Shown piece by piece: positions 45,863 to 59,110 of a stretch of 64,000 bases of DNA; position 1 is the first letter of the stretch, and every line of letters begins with the position of its first letter. The notes under the pieces are model-generated. The model searched no databases, was not told where the DNA came from, and was given only the letters and a program-made list of their open reading frames with translations. The DNA comes from Istiophorus platypterus. Its lineage: Eukaryota; Chordata; Actinopteri; Istiophoriformes; Istiophoridae. The translations under genes and the position numbers were made by a program. Where the stretch lies: positions 23,761,480-23,825,479 of the forward strand of contig CM029124.1 of the NCBI GenBank assembly GCA_016859345.1, written 5' to 3'.

Positions 45863-48800
45863 CTGAAAGAAGGAAAAGGACAGAAGAAAATCAGTCAAAG
45901 AAAAGGGCTGTGATTTGGCAAACAGTGGATGTAAAATACTGAGGAACCAGCAGGAGATAACAGTATTCTCAATACAGAAAACAAGTCTTTACTAAAAGAA
46001 AAGTAGGGATGCTTACATAAATAATCCCACAAATATTTTTTAATCAACTAACTTGACACAAAGTGTAGTTGAGTGGAAAAAGACGAATAATGACGAATAA
46101 TGTAATAATGCTTCCCAGTCCAAGATATCTCCCATTCAAATAGAGCTGTTGTGCACCACCAAAAAGATTGGCCCAATCTGTTGTGCAATTCCCCCTCACT
46201 TTTTGAACCAACATTTTCACACCAACTTCTATCAGACTGCTTCTTCTCTGCTTCTTCTTCCTCTCACCTGAACCACCAGCCAGTCAGTCAGTCATCTAGA
46301 GGAAACATTCAGCAGGTTTCCTTCCACATGTAGTGCCCATTTTTACGGTTTTTCACAAAATGGTCCAAAGAAATTTAACGTCCATTTCCATCCACTACTG
46401 TTGTGTGAATATTCGGAGTTTGTTTCTTTTACGTGATAAAAAGTTGGTGGAGCAATTTCTCCAGTCGGTGCAAATAAGTCATTGCAGAAGAAAGACAGGA
46501 CGAGATGAGGTGACTGAAAGAGCTCTAGTTAAACCTTCAAATAATGGAAAACCATGTGGAAAATATGATAAAGCATGTCATTTCAGTTTGTTTTTGCATT
46601 GCTAAGGAAGCTTAAAGTCTCCACATGGATCTGATGTTTTTGTCTGCCACTAGCTACTTTTTACCAGCTTAGGGACTGGGCAGGATCTTCAGACTCTTCC
46701 CTTTTGTGCATATGATTAATTAGCCGCCTCTGTGTTGTGTTGATGTGATCCTGAGATGATAGAAAGTAACTCTGTTATATTTGCTTCTTAGATTTCGAAC
46801 CACAGTGCTTTTTGTTCACAAATGGTTTATTAAATTTGTATGTCCAGATTATTATTTTGCTTCCCTTTCTGTTTTTTCTTGGTTGTAACAGAAGAAAAGA
46901 AGACTGGTGATGTTGTGTACTTTTTTTTTTATTGTCAACAATTCCAGTGAAAACACTAAATCAACAGTGCACTAGTCCATCTGTCAGTCCTTTCTGCTTC
47001 CCTAACATGTCTGAGGCACTGAGCCCCAATCCCATTGGTAAATACTGAAGATATAAATCTTTAACAGCACACCGTTTTTTTATTCTTCATTTTTTTTCTT
47101 AAACAAAGGGCTCAGTAATTTCCTAAAATAGCTAGAAACTGTAGTTCTTATGAAATGTTACTTAAACAGGAGGAAGCTGGTCAATTGTTGTGGATTGTTT
47201 TCAGTGGTAGATTAATCTACATACTTTGCTCCATTGAGTATTTGGGGCAGCAGGATGGTGTATGTAAGACTAAATCAAAATGTGTTCATGGAAATAAAGG
47301 AACATGTTACTAACTTTAAAAAAAAAAAAGGGACGCATGATATATTATTAGGTAATAAGTAAGAAAATTAAATCAATTGATTATGATGTACAATAATGTT
47401 ATGCACAACAAACCGGGGATGCCTCATGAATACACAGATCTGATTTGATCTGTGGATTTTTTGCCTCTGTATCTCCTCTGCTCTCTGTCAGTGCCTGTTT
47501 ACATGAGGGCAGGACCGAGAGTCTCTCTCTATCGCCATTGAGCTGCACCTTTTTATTCACTTTTTAATCATCTTATCTTTTGGTAAACTCCTGAAAGGGT
47601 GAACAACCTTACGTTCCAAGTTGTGGGCTAGACAGAAGTACAAAAGGTAGTCGAGGTGAAAACATCCCTTTTAATAGCCATCATACCTTACCAGTAACTA
47701 AACATGATAAGGCGGAATGCCCTTTTCTGTTTCTTGGGCTGGAAATGCATTTACAAGGACGAGTCAGTAAAAATTCAGAAAATTATAGGTAAGACCCATC
47801 AGCCAGAGCCATAGCACCATCTAAGAGCAACAAGTCATGGTCTCCTAGCAGGTTGACCAGATCCATTTCACATTTAAATCTGAAAAGCCTGAAGACCCTG
47901 ATTAAGCTATATTGTGAGGCTTTAGGGGTCTATAGGTCAAAAGACAGTGACTCAAATCAGATCTTTGCACTTCCCTGGCTTAAAGTATTATACAAACATG
48001 GTGGAAACAATAAGTTATGTTTAACTCATGTAAATTCAGAACCATGATAACATCATGACTGTTGTTGACTGCAGTGGTCTTTAGATTTTCCAAGATATCA
48101 ATTTGTTTTCATCTTTGAATTGCAGTTATGCCAATGCACAGAAATCCCGTCCTAGTCTTGCCAGTCTGATGGTGAGGGCTGTGATCTTATGTGAAAGTTT
48201 GATGTCAATGTATACCCTTGTTTTTTTTTTTATCCCTTTCTCTCTCTCTTCACTTTGATGCCTCATTTTGAACCAAAAAAAACAATCCTGCAGTTCATCA
48301 GGCTGCAGGGAAACATATCCAATCATTTGCTCTCCTCCACCTCAGCACTGATTAACAATCTACATACTGCATGCTGTTTATTAGCAAGCCACTTCTCTTC
48401 AGCCTGTGTGACAGTGACAGCCACATGCTTATAATACCTATTTGCTGCTCAGTCGAACTTTGTATTTGTGGAATTGTTTACCAGCAGCTTTCTGTACAGT
48501 GCTGGTGGAGGAAAGGGAACACTATTGCATAATTACAGACAAGAGGTGGACTCGGTCGACTTCTGTTGGCAAATGGAAAACAGAAACCCAGCATGACCCT
48601 GGCAAGTCCCTTATTTGGGGGAAGGGTTGTCCATCCTGTGCATGCCCAGCCACACACACATACACATTAACTGTTATTTTAAAATACACGTCAGTAAAAA
48701 TAATAGTAATAATCAGTCAGTTTACACAGAAAGACTATCGAGAGAACATGTGATCTGTACCACACAAATATGCACAGCAGTCTGTCACTTAACAGCTAAC

Positions 48801-51389
48801 AATGCTTTCGATCATAGACATGTCCCGAGCCCATCCTACAGATCAGTATCAGAACGGGTGCAGGCATATTTTAATGGATCACTGCTCTCTATTGTGTTCC
48901 TTTACCTCAGTCTGCTACTGTTTCACTGAAATCACTGAACATTACTGATGTGTGCCAAGATATAGTTACAGCCCCAACATCCCTCTACACCACTGCAACA
49001 ATCAGACAAAGCTTAGTCAGTATTTCTCGTGTCTTCATCAGGGTGACAAGACAGAAAGGATTGGTGCTGTTCTGCAGTGTTTAAATGAATACAACACACA
49101 CACACGGGGAGAAACAAGCCCTACTATCATTACACACTATGGGGGTTATGCTTTGTGCCTGTGCCAAACAACAAGCTGTTAAACACTGTGCTATATTAGA
49201 AATGTACTATTTATGACTCCTCTGAATTTTAAGTGCTGTTCTCTTTTTATTACAAAGTCTGTAGAAAGACAGTATTCATGTTTCACGTTAAAAGGAAAAA
49301 CAAACCCAATGGAAGCCTCAGAAACTGTTTGGTGAAATCTTTACCTGCTACATTATCATTGCTTCCAGAAATCCAGCTGCTTCCAGCTGAAAAATATTCT
49401 AGTATCAAACAGAGCTGCACTGGACACGCTATGATTATTTTGCCAAAATTCTCAAATATCTATGTACTATTCAATAATTATCTGCAGAAAATCTTCACAC
49501 AGCATTAAAAAAAATGCTTAAATGTGAGTGCCAAATTGACCACACAGGGATGAGTCATTCAGGTGCTTGTGTTGTCGTCTTTGGCTTCAAAACTAAAATC
49601 CCAGAGTCCAGTGTATTAGGGTGACCTCTATAGACCTAATCTTGCTTAATACAACAGCCATGGAAAAAACCTTGCATAATTGAAGGTTGTAATCTTTAGT
49701 ATGTGTCGAAAGGATTTGAAGAGGTGTTTTCTTCAATTCGGTGGTCATTTTGGAGGCTGCAGTCTGTGTTGCGGTTGAACTGCATTCTTTTATACTGATA
49801 TGAATACATTCTTTTGAACTCTTGAGGATTACAAATTATCAGCTATCAAGCAAAATACCAAATGTTTGCAGGAGACAAGATAGCAGAATAATACACTGCT
49901 AAGCAGTGGGCATTAAAAATAGTTCTCATTATCAATATGAGGCAGTGAATTTGTCAGGTCTGACAGAATACATGCACCCTTTTGCAGGAAGAAGAGACCA
50001 GTATAGCACGTTAGCACATCTCAAAGTAGCCTGGCCACCCATATGGGTCGCAAAGGGGTAAAAATTAATCAGCCTCCTCCACTAACTTTCTGTTGAAAAA
50101 AGTGGTGAAGTGGTATCAAGTTAAGGCTGCATGTTATTCTCTGCTTGTGTATCGATGACGTGTTATATCTCCCATGTTCTTAGTTCCCCATGCCCTCTCC
50201 TCCCATTTTTTGCGAAGTAAATAGCCTGCTGCTTGAGCAGCTGAGATGGTGATTCACTTTACAGGGCAACTTCCTGATATCCTCTGTAAATTCAGTGAAA
50301 AAAACAGAGATTGCAGTCATTGCTGAGTATAAATATGCTAGAAACAAGAATGGCCTGCAATGAGATTTCTAAACATCCTATTACAATACTATTATATCAA
50401 ACCAATCTAACTGCAGGTTTCATGATTAATCTCCATTATTTTGAAGTGAAAACACAGTTTTGACCTTAATAAAACCCATACGTTAACGGTAATCTCACAA
50501 ACTCAAGCACCACTTCCATGATTTTAAAGAAAACATCTTTCTTACATGAGCTTATAAAGTGTAATGCATACCACAAGCTAGTCCCTGTGAGCCTGAGGAG
50601 ACATAGTACAGTCAAACTTTGTACAGAAAGCTTTGCCTTCCTCATTCCCCCTCTGCCCTCAAACTATTCATTACAGCCTATCTGTCATGCCTTAACATGT
50701 TCTAACATAATTCCCAGTTCACCCTCTAGGTACACACTTTTCACAAAAACCCCTGTTAATGCCCTGAAACCACTGTTTCTGTAGAAACACAAACACTAAC
50801 AGCCTACATGTCACTGCTGACTGAATGTTTAGATGCACTCAGTTCATTACAAAACACCTTAACATCCCCTATATTTCTTTAGTGTAGCACCTTGGCCAGT
50901 AACATTTATATTCAGCAAACATTAGGGTCCTACCACAGATACACATTACAAAAACTGTATTATTGCATATTGATTGAATTATACCAACAGAGAAATCTGC
51001 ATTCTGACTGACAGACGTGTACATTATTTCAGATAAGCCCAGTGTTCTCAATAGGCACCCTGATGACTGTTTTAAATTGATACTTATAACTGCAAAGCTA
51101 CTGGTTTAGCTTTGTTCCTAGATTCCACAATTTATTCCAGTTGAAAAGTAACACTGATAAAGACTGATAAGGTACTGCCAACAGAAAATTAGAATTCTCA
51201 ACAATCCAAAATTATTGAAAATTATCAATGATGGGATGTATAAAGCCAGCTAGAATAAAATTATGGTCTTAATATAGATGCCTAAGATTGAGAGCTTTAG
51301 AGCTACTGTAACCCAGTTAATTCTCTAATCAGAGGGCTGCATTATGTGTGTGTAATACAGATGTGTTTTGGAAAAGTAAGATGATACAC

Positions 51390-52480
51390 TCACTTAGAAC
51401 TTGATTAAGAACACAGTACTAACACTGGCAAGGGTCTTCCTTAGCCCCCAAAACAGCCTCAGTTCTTCGTGTCATGGAATCCGTAAGATTTTGTAAACAA
51501 TCCTTTGAGTTTCTGGTCCATGTTGACATGACTGCATCACATAATTTCTGCAGATTTATCAGCTGCACATTAATGCCCCCAGTCTTCTGTTCTTCCACAC
51601 CCTAAAGGTTTTCAATCAGATTCAGACCTGGGGACTGGGGAGACCTCTGAAGTTCACAAAACTCATTGTCATGTTCATGAAACCAGCTTGAGACGACTTT
51701 TGCTTTGTGACATGAAGCATTATGCTGCTGGAAGTAGCCATTACAAGATGGTAAATTCTGGCTCCTGCAGGTTTTCAGAGCCCTGTTCATTCAAAGAAGT
51801 TCTGGCTTGTTATTTTAAATTAACATTTTTTTTAACAATATTTAACTTGATCTATGATGTAACAGGAAACAGAAAGTAGAAAGTTTGTTGTTCTCTTCTC
51901 TGTCAGTATTGCAGAAGCCTGAAGCTTTATTTGCCATTGCTGAGCACAGCCTTTCGTTCTGTCTGTTGACCATCATGTAGAATAAAGATCATGAGGAGAA
52001 CTACTCTCATGTGTCACTGATGACCTATGAGTTATCTGCATAGCTGCGTTGGGGAAGCAGTGAAGGCAGAACAATGAAAGATTGGTATTAAGGGATCCAT
52101 AGTGTGACAAGAAAATGGTGCAACGTGACATAGTCTTCTGCTGTTGTGGTCCATGTGCCTCAAGGTTCAATGTAGTGTGCAATATGAGATGCTTTTTTGT
52201 TCACCAAAGGTTGTAAAGACTGGTTATCTGAGATACCATAGGCTTTCTGTCAGCTCCCACCAGTCTGGCTATTCTTCTCTCACCTTTCAAATCAACAAGG
52301 TATTTCCATTTGCAGAACCACTGCTCACTGGATGTTTTTTTTTTCTCTCTTCACGATTCAGAGTAAAACTCTAGAGACTGTACTGCATGAAAATCCCAGG
52401 AGATCAGCAGTTTCAGAAATAGTCAAACCAGCCTGTCTGGCACCAAAAATTATGCACAGTCAAAGTCACTGATTATATAT
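51390..52480 (-). mobile_element. Tc1-like transposon relic (family B)
   Basis: On the minus strand, 51790-51602 reads NGYFQQHNASCHKAKVVSSW, then HEHDNEF and SPQSPGLNLIENL. This is a mutated form of the Tc1 catalytic-domain signature (GYFQQDNAPCHKA, SPDLNPIENL), with the catalytic Asp changed. Upstream helix-turn-helix-like sequence lies at about 52380-52130. It is inactive. Confidence 0.8.
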
Positions 52481-52729
52481 CCTTGGTCATTTCTAGATAG
52501 GAAACCAGTCAATACAACAGTTTGATTATGCTTTGAAAAAGACAGAAAAGTGTCTACAAGTGATTCAATGATACTCAAAAGAAATGTCAATTCCTCCACT
52601 GTTGACAACGAGGAAGCCTAGAATATTCTCTCTCTTGGTCTTATAGACAACACACACCAATATACCACAGCTGAATAGGCGGATGTTCTTCTATCCTAAG
52701 GGGAAAACTTTGTTCCAATATTTACCCAA

Positions 52730-52950
52730 TTAGCAAAAATATGTGATCACAGTCAGACCAGAGGGCTATTTCAAATAACCTAGATGGTGGATTAAGCTGG
52801 GTTTTCAGATGTCCTGACTGAATTTAGCCGTGACCCCGTTTTACAAAAGAGGTGGTATATATGTTACCATGGAGATTTATTCTGTGCAGCCAGCCTGGTC
52901 CAGACCAGGCTAACATTCAGGCTTGGCTAATCTGTTTGTGGTAAATCTTG
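52730..52950. repeat. Fish dispersed repeat with internal palindrome
   Basis: Contains AGCCTGGTC-CA-GACCAGGCT (52892-52911), a perfect 9-bp inverted repeat. The surrounding TTACCATGGAGATTTATTCT looks like a common fish DNA-transposon end. The family was not determined. Confidence 0.4.
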
Positions 52951-54423
52951 AGTTTCGAACATGGAACTTGTGTTTTTTGTTCACCGTTTTGACAATAGCA
53001 ACATCTTTTGATGGAGGCTTACAAGGAAGTGCAGCATATTATTTGGAAGAAAAGAAATAAGGCTGATATTATGAAAGAGCTACAAACTGAATGACAGATA
53101 AAAGTGGACTAACTGAATGAGTAAGGAGCCTAAAAATATAAATTTACAAACACAGATCTTTTCTGAATCGTCATAATTAGCCTATAAGGAGTTACTTGTC
53201 ATTTGCACACTAACAGTTGTGCGTACATTTTGCTGTAAACATGTAAGTCATGTTCAGCTTTTCATAAAATATCTCTTTTTCAATACAGAAACAACTGTGT
53301 GGGAGATATAGCCCTTTAAAACACATAATGGCCAAATGTTAGGGTTTCAAAAGTAATTGGGCAGGAACACATGAGGCTATTTTGTGCATAATCTTATGCA
53401 GTCAATGACTGCCTGAAGTCTTTGACCAACAGACATCAGCAGACGCTTTGTACCCTCCTTGGTGATGCTCTCCCAAGCTTTTGATGAAGCCACCTTTAGT
53501 TCATGCATTTTGTTGGGCATCTCTGCCTTTAGTCTGGGCTTCAGCAGGTGGAATGTAGCTTAGACGGACTGCAATCAGACGACCTACTTATCCAGTTGAG
53601 GGTATTCCACCTCTCACCCTGAAAAGCTCTGTGGTTGTTTTAGCTGTATGTTTAGGATTATTGCCCGGCTGAATGATGAAATGTTGTTTGATGAGTTTTG
53701 ATGCATTTGATTGAATCTGAGCACACATAATGCTCCAGTATACCTTTGCATCCATCCTGATAAATAAATGAATGACTGACATCCATAAGTACCTGAACAA
53801 CAACAGAACCACCACCATGTTTAAAAGATGGAGAGGTAGCTTTGGGTCTTAAGCCTCTCAACACTTAACTTTCTTTGTCATTTTGATAGAGGTTGATTTT
53901 TTTTCCATCAGTCCACAGAAGTTTGTTCCAGACCTCCATCTCACTCAGATAATAGTGTTTGGGTTGATCTAGTTATTTTACTGGCCTGATTAGTGATGTG
54001 AGAACATTTGATTTTGTCTTTAGTGGTAATGTTATTGTACCAGGATAAAATGTTGAAGAAAAGTGTCCAGCTGTTCAACCAAGTGACCACCCAGCCTCAT
54101 GTGTTCCCCTTTCTCCTATATTCGACTGATGTTCCCCTCTTGGTATCTTTCTTTGAGAACCTGATCTAGGTCGTTTATCAACTGATGGAAGTGGGTTTAG
54201 GTCAGTCATGTGTTCCACCAGGGTCACCATACATCGGCCCATTTAAAAAAAAGAGTAATTCCCTCACTACTGAATGAGATGCAGTTTGTGTAGATGGAGA
54301 AGAGAATTTGAGATCAAGTGAAGCCTTGAGGGATTTCTGTATTAAAGACCACTGTACTGGGTTTAAGACTGCTACAACTACAACTTTGTAAAAGTTTATA
54401 TACACAAAATCATAAAAAAAATG

Positions 54424-54600
54424 ACCATGGCCTCTGACCACCACAATCTAATCACTTCATCCTTGAGTCCAAGTGAACGTTTCTGCCAAATTTAAAGAAA
54501 TTTTCTCAAGGGGTCCCTGAGATATGATCATGAGTATGGGAATGATGTATATATGAATGGGAGGACCTACAGATGGACATACGGATTGACATACGGAAAG
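54424..54600. repeat. Dispersed fish repeat fragment
   Basis: Contains CTCTGACCACCACAATCTAA, TCAAGGGGTCCCTGAGATAT and ACAGATGGACATACGGA, a pattern widespread in fish genomes. It lies inside the family C element. Confidence 0.55.
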
Positions 54601-55359
54601 ACACATGGACAATAAACTTGAAAACACAATTTAATGAAAATATGTCCCTATCAACCAGCTAAAAACACACCATTAATATCACTGTTGCCTCCTTGTCCCA
54701 AACTTGGATGCTTCTTATTACAGTCTCCCTTGTTTTCAGTTTTGACCTGTACTTGGGCAACAATAGGATGATGTTATGGTTAGAACAACAAAGAGATGGA
54801 TGATACAGGGAAAATGATATTGAACATTTGGTATATTGCCATAACCTAAGGCGAATATATTTAGCATTCACATATTGTTCTAAGTTGAGCAATATAGTGG
54901 TGATGTCACATCTTTTAAAATACAGGCTGGTTGCCAGTCAGTTTTAAAGCTCTGCTGTAACTGCTAGGTACTCAGCAGATAATGTAGAATCAGGTAAAGG
55001 TTCTCTTCATTCTGTTTCAGACCCCTCCACAGGATCCTCTCTTCCTTCAAATATGCTTACAAGCATTAAATAAGTTGCAAGGAATCTGACCAGTAGTGCA
55101 TAATACTTTAAAGTGATCCAGGTGAAAAAACACTCGTGCTCCTCTGTCTACCAAGTTGTTTGGCATTATTGAGTATTCCTGTGAGCGCCATGTTTACTAT
55201 CAGACTGTACCCTACTGTTCATGTTGGAGAAATGGGCTTTGATATCTCTCTGATAGGTCTTAGCTTTTCTTTTGAGCTCCATTATTATCTTCTTTGTCAC
55301 CTCTTTTTTTCTCGTATTGTCTCCACCCTAATCTAAATGACAACTGTCAACTTTTTCAG

Positions 55360-55560
55360 TCAACTTTTTTTTTTTCCCTTTTTCTGCTTTATTTTTGATA
55401 GAGACCGTAGAGAGAGAAAGGAACAGCAGGGGAGAGAGGGGATGACATATAGTACAGGAGCCAGGCTGGCTTTGAACCTAGCCCAACTGCAGGTAAGGAT
55501 TCAGCCTGGTTTGCGGTACATTCTCTACCAAGTGAGGTACCAGGGCACCCCACCTTATAA
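55360..55560 (-). repeat. tRNA-derived SINE (second family)
   Basis: On the minus strand, a box A-like TACCTCACTTGGTAGAG (55539-55523) and box B-like GGTTCAAAGCC (55478-55468) are followed by a pyrimidine-rich body (CATCCCCTCTCTCCCC) and an A-rich tail at 55380-55360. It is a diverged, typical fish SINE. Confidence 0.75.
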
Positions 55561-55841
55561 TCAACATCTAGCTATGTATGAGCTTTTTGTGCATGAACCT
55601 AAGATGTCACACAGCTGCCCAGGAAATATTTAGTAGGCGAGTGTCCAATTACTTCTGAAACCCTGCCAGTTTGGGTATTAAAATGTCTGTATCTCCAATA
55701 GAGATATTCCAATAACTCAAATTAAAGATGAGACTTGGCACTTTGTAGTTCTCATTATTTTATTTCAAATTGAGTGTCCTGGAGAACAGAGCCTGAATAA
55801 CAACAACTGTGTAGATACTTGGGGTCTGGACCGTATACAGT

Positions 55842-57320
55842 GGCTAGAAACAGTAAGTGAACCCTTAGGAACCACCTGCATTTACATATCAAATTATCTT
55901 AAAATAAGGTCAGATCTGCATCTAAGCTACAATTATGAAGAAAAACACATTCCATTTCAACTAATGATGCCCAAATCGTATTACTGTTCTTGTATGTATT
56001 GACTATGTACATTATTCAATCACTCACAGCGCAGGTTGGAAAAAGTATGTGAACAAAAGCTAATTGGAGTCAGGAGTTAGCAAACCCGGAGTCTAGTCAG
56101 TGAAACCACATTTTAAGTGTGAGTTACAGCTACTTTGACTTGTAAAAAACAGTCAAACATTTGCCTTTCACAATAAGCATCACTAACCATGCCTCATAAA
56201 AAAAAGAGATCTCATAAGACCTAACATCAACAATTGTTCATTTTAAAGCTACAAAAGGGTTAGAAAGTCATCCCAAACAGTTTAGATATTCATCAGTCTC
56301 CAGTAATGATAAACTGTCTATAAAAGGAGACTGTTTAGTTCTGTTGCTACTGACCCTGGAACTGGGCATCCAGCTGAGATGACTCCAAAAGGCACCATGT
56401 ACAATATTCAGGGAGGTAAAAAAGAAGCCCAGAGTAACAGCTAAAGGCTTAAAAGGAATGTATTTTTTATGACTTTACCATACGCAAATTATGCTAAAGC
56501 TTTGCATGCAGCACATTGCCCACCACAGAGGAAATCACTACTCTGCAACTTGATAATGTGAATGGGAAAAAGGTTTGTGGACTGATGAAGCAAAAGTTTA
56601 ATTATTAGGGAAGAACATACATATAGCATAGAAGGGGTAACAGATACAAACATGAAAACATCATTCCAACAATGAAGTATGGTGGAGGGAGCGTCATGAT
56701 TCGGGGGTGCTTTGCTGCCTCTGAGCCTGGACAGCTCACCATCATGGAGATGAAAAATTAAGTTCCAAATTTATGAAGTTTTTATGCTGGATAATGCCAG
56801 GGTTGCTGTCCATCAGCTGAAGCTCAGTATACTTCTACTGATTGTTGGTTGGTGTGGCAAGACAATGACCTTAACATTGAGGTAAATCTATTACAGAATG
56901 ACTTCAACCAAAATTTTACCCCCCCCCCAAAAAAAAAAATCCACCTTCTTGAGTGGCCCAGTCTGAGCCCAGACCTTAACCTGTTCACACCAGACATCCT
57001 AAAAATATGGCTAAGCTGGAGTAGTTCAGACAGAAGAACAGTCCAAAATTCAACGCTACCACAAGTGCTTCAATAACTGTTTGAGGTTGTTGCTGCCAAA
57101 CAAGGTTCAACCAGTTATCAAATCAAAGGGCCCCCCTCACCTGTTCCATCAGTGCTATGAATATTTAATTAATGTGTTACATAAGAAACCAAAGATTAAA
57201 ATTGTTTGGGTTTATTAGCTTGAGCACATTGTATTTGTCTATACTTGCAGCTTAGATTTTATACAATTTTTTGACTAGCTGATGCAGAAAACCAGGGTTC
57301 ACGTACTATCTCTTGCTACT
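55842..57320 (+). mobile_element. Tc1-like transposon, full-length but decayed (family D)
   Basis: The left end GAAACAGTAAGTGAACCCT and the right end AGGGTTCACGTACTATCTC are inverted. About 1.48 kb long, the usual Tc1 length. Plus-strand remnants include MKYGGGSVMIRGCFAASEPG and, after frameshifts, the WQDNDLN and WPSLSPDLN blocks. A poly-C/poly-A run at 56920 interrupts the catalytic region. It is inactive. Confidence 0.78.
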
Positions 57321-58959
57321 CTATGTAATATCAAATATTTCCTAATCTTAAATTCTTAACCTTTCTTAGAATCAGGAGTCCAACTGGCACAGTGCTAATA
57401 ACAAAAATAGAGCAGCACCAGAAAAACTCAAGGGAATGCTTCAGTTTTGTTGTGATGTTACAGGTGCCTGGAAAGTCGAGGTTGAAGATACTCCACAGCA
57501 GTATACAGCTGTTTCGTTTTCTCATCTGTTTGACCCATCCTGACATCTGCCTGTTAACAGCAGAATTTACTCAAAACTTTTGGTAAATGTCATTTTTTTT
57601 TAATTAATTTTTTTTGTCCTGGTTTGCTATTTCCAACATGTAGCTTTTCTCCTAGTTACTCAAAAGTGCATCATAAGCGACAGTCTTCAAATGACTGTTT
57701 TGTTGCAATTTCGCAATGATGCAAATCAACAAGCATTTACAGAGCTTTTGCATCCTTTTAATGACATATGTTGATATCTTACGTTTTTAATTCATTTGAA
57801 TTGCAAAAAGGACACCCTCCCATTTGGTTAACATTTGTATAAATTAAATTTCCAGTAAATACTTACATACTGCATATTGTTATTGTGGTAAAACATTGCA
57901 TATACACTGATAAAAGAATTTATCCATGGGAAAAAAAGAAAATTTTTATGAATGTGTTTGGGAATTTAACTCTTTTGTTTTCCTTTAGGAAAAATATTGT
58001 GGAAAACTAGACTACAGTTAGCAAAAAGAATGTACTTTTGGAACCTTGCCTGCTACAGTCCTTACCAATAATGTCAAGGTTCCAATGTATCAATGTCTCT
58101 AAGAGTAAAGATAATGACAGCCAATAAATATATTTACCTACATACCTACATTTATAAATGTAGGTGATATCCTGTGATTGGTATTAAAAAAAGAAAAAAA
58201 ATTGTGTATAACTTGAGGAAAACCCCTAAGGAATTGTACAGAGTATGGGATAAACTGCTAGATGACATGGAAAAAAAGATACTCCAAGCAGTTTAGGGGG
58301 TATGTTGAAAAGACTGTTTTAATCCCGTCTCTGTATGTTTCTTTTATTTTTAGGTCTCTCTTGCGAAGAGGGTGCTTGTGAGCGGATGTGATGTGTATCT
58401 ATAGATTTTATTTGACACCTTAGAGAATGTGGTTAATATGAATTATTATTAAGTGGAATGATACCTAGTTTAGTTTTGGAGCTTTTTGTTTTGTTCGGTT
58501 TTGCTTTGTCTCTTGTATATGTATGTGTTTATGTATGAGTGTATAAATAAAAAAATTCTTTTAGAACTTTATTTATTTTAAATCATCCATAAATAAAACT
58601 GTTCTCATTTAAATGTTTTTCAGTTTGTGTTGTCAGACGACAAAAAGTATGAAATAGTGACAAATGCAGCCCACTAAGACGGATTCATAAATCAACCAGC
58701 AGTAATTTTCAAGTATTTTCAAGCTGCTGCTCTGCTGCTACAGTCTTGATGTCATCACTGCAAGGTAGTCTGATAAAATCAGCATACAAATAAATTTAAG
58801 AAACACCAGTGCTGTGATTTCTGCTATATTTTCTTGTAAAATGATCACTCATAGAGGAAGCTAGAAGTTAGTTCATGTCTATGTCATATGCTGTGAGGTC
58901 CACTGAATGATCCGATGTAGAGGGAAAGCCCAACCTTGTGCTTCTAGGGCCATATCAAC

Positions 58960-59110
58960 AACTCTCTTCTACGGAAAGTAGCAGAGGTTTGTCCAAAAAG
59001 TCACTAGATTTGTCGCTAGGTGCATTTGTAAAGAGAAAAGCTGCTAAAGGGGTGTAAAAATGGGCAAATCTAGTGATAAAGCTGCTAAATTGGCAACCCT
59101 GCATGTTAAG
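58960..59110. repeat. Inverted-repeat element, hAT- or MITE-like
   Basis: GTCACTAGATTTGTC at about 59000 and GGCAAATCTAGTGAT at about 59065 are inverted, around a short core with GCTGCTAAA repeats. It may be a small palindromic transposon. No coding capacity. Confidence 0.4.

Larger units (their letters stand above)
53341..55664 (-). mobile_element. Tc1-like transposon relic (family C), possibly with nested insertions
   Basis: AGGGTTTCAAAAGTAATTGG at 53341-53360 and CCAATTACTTCTGAAACCCT at 55645-55664 are inverted repeats matching at 19 of 20 positions. Minus-strand transposase remnants at 53870-53590 read RMDAKVYWSIMCAQIQSNAS and NNPKHTAKTTTELF. The DNDPKHTAK catalytic motif has its first residue altered. 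A SINE (55360-55560) and another repeat (54424-54600) lie inside. Confidence 0.7.
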
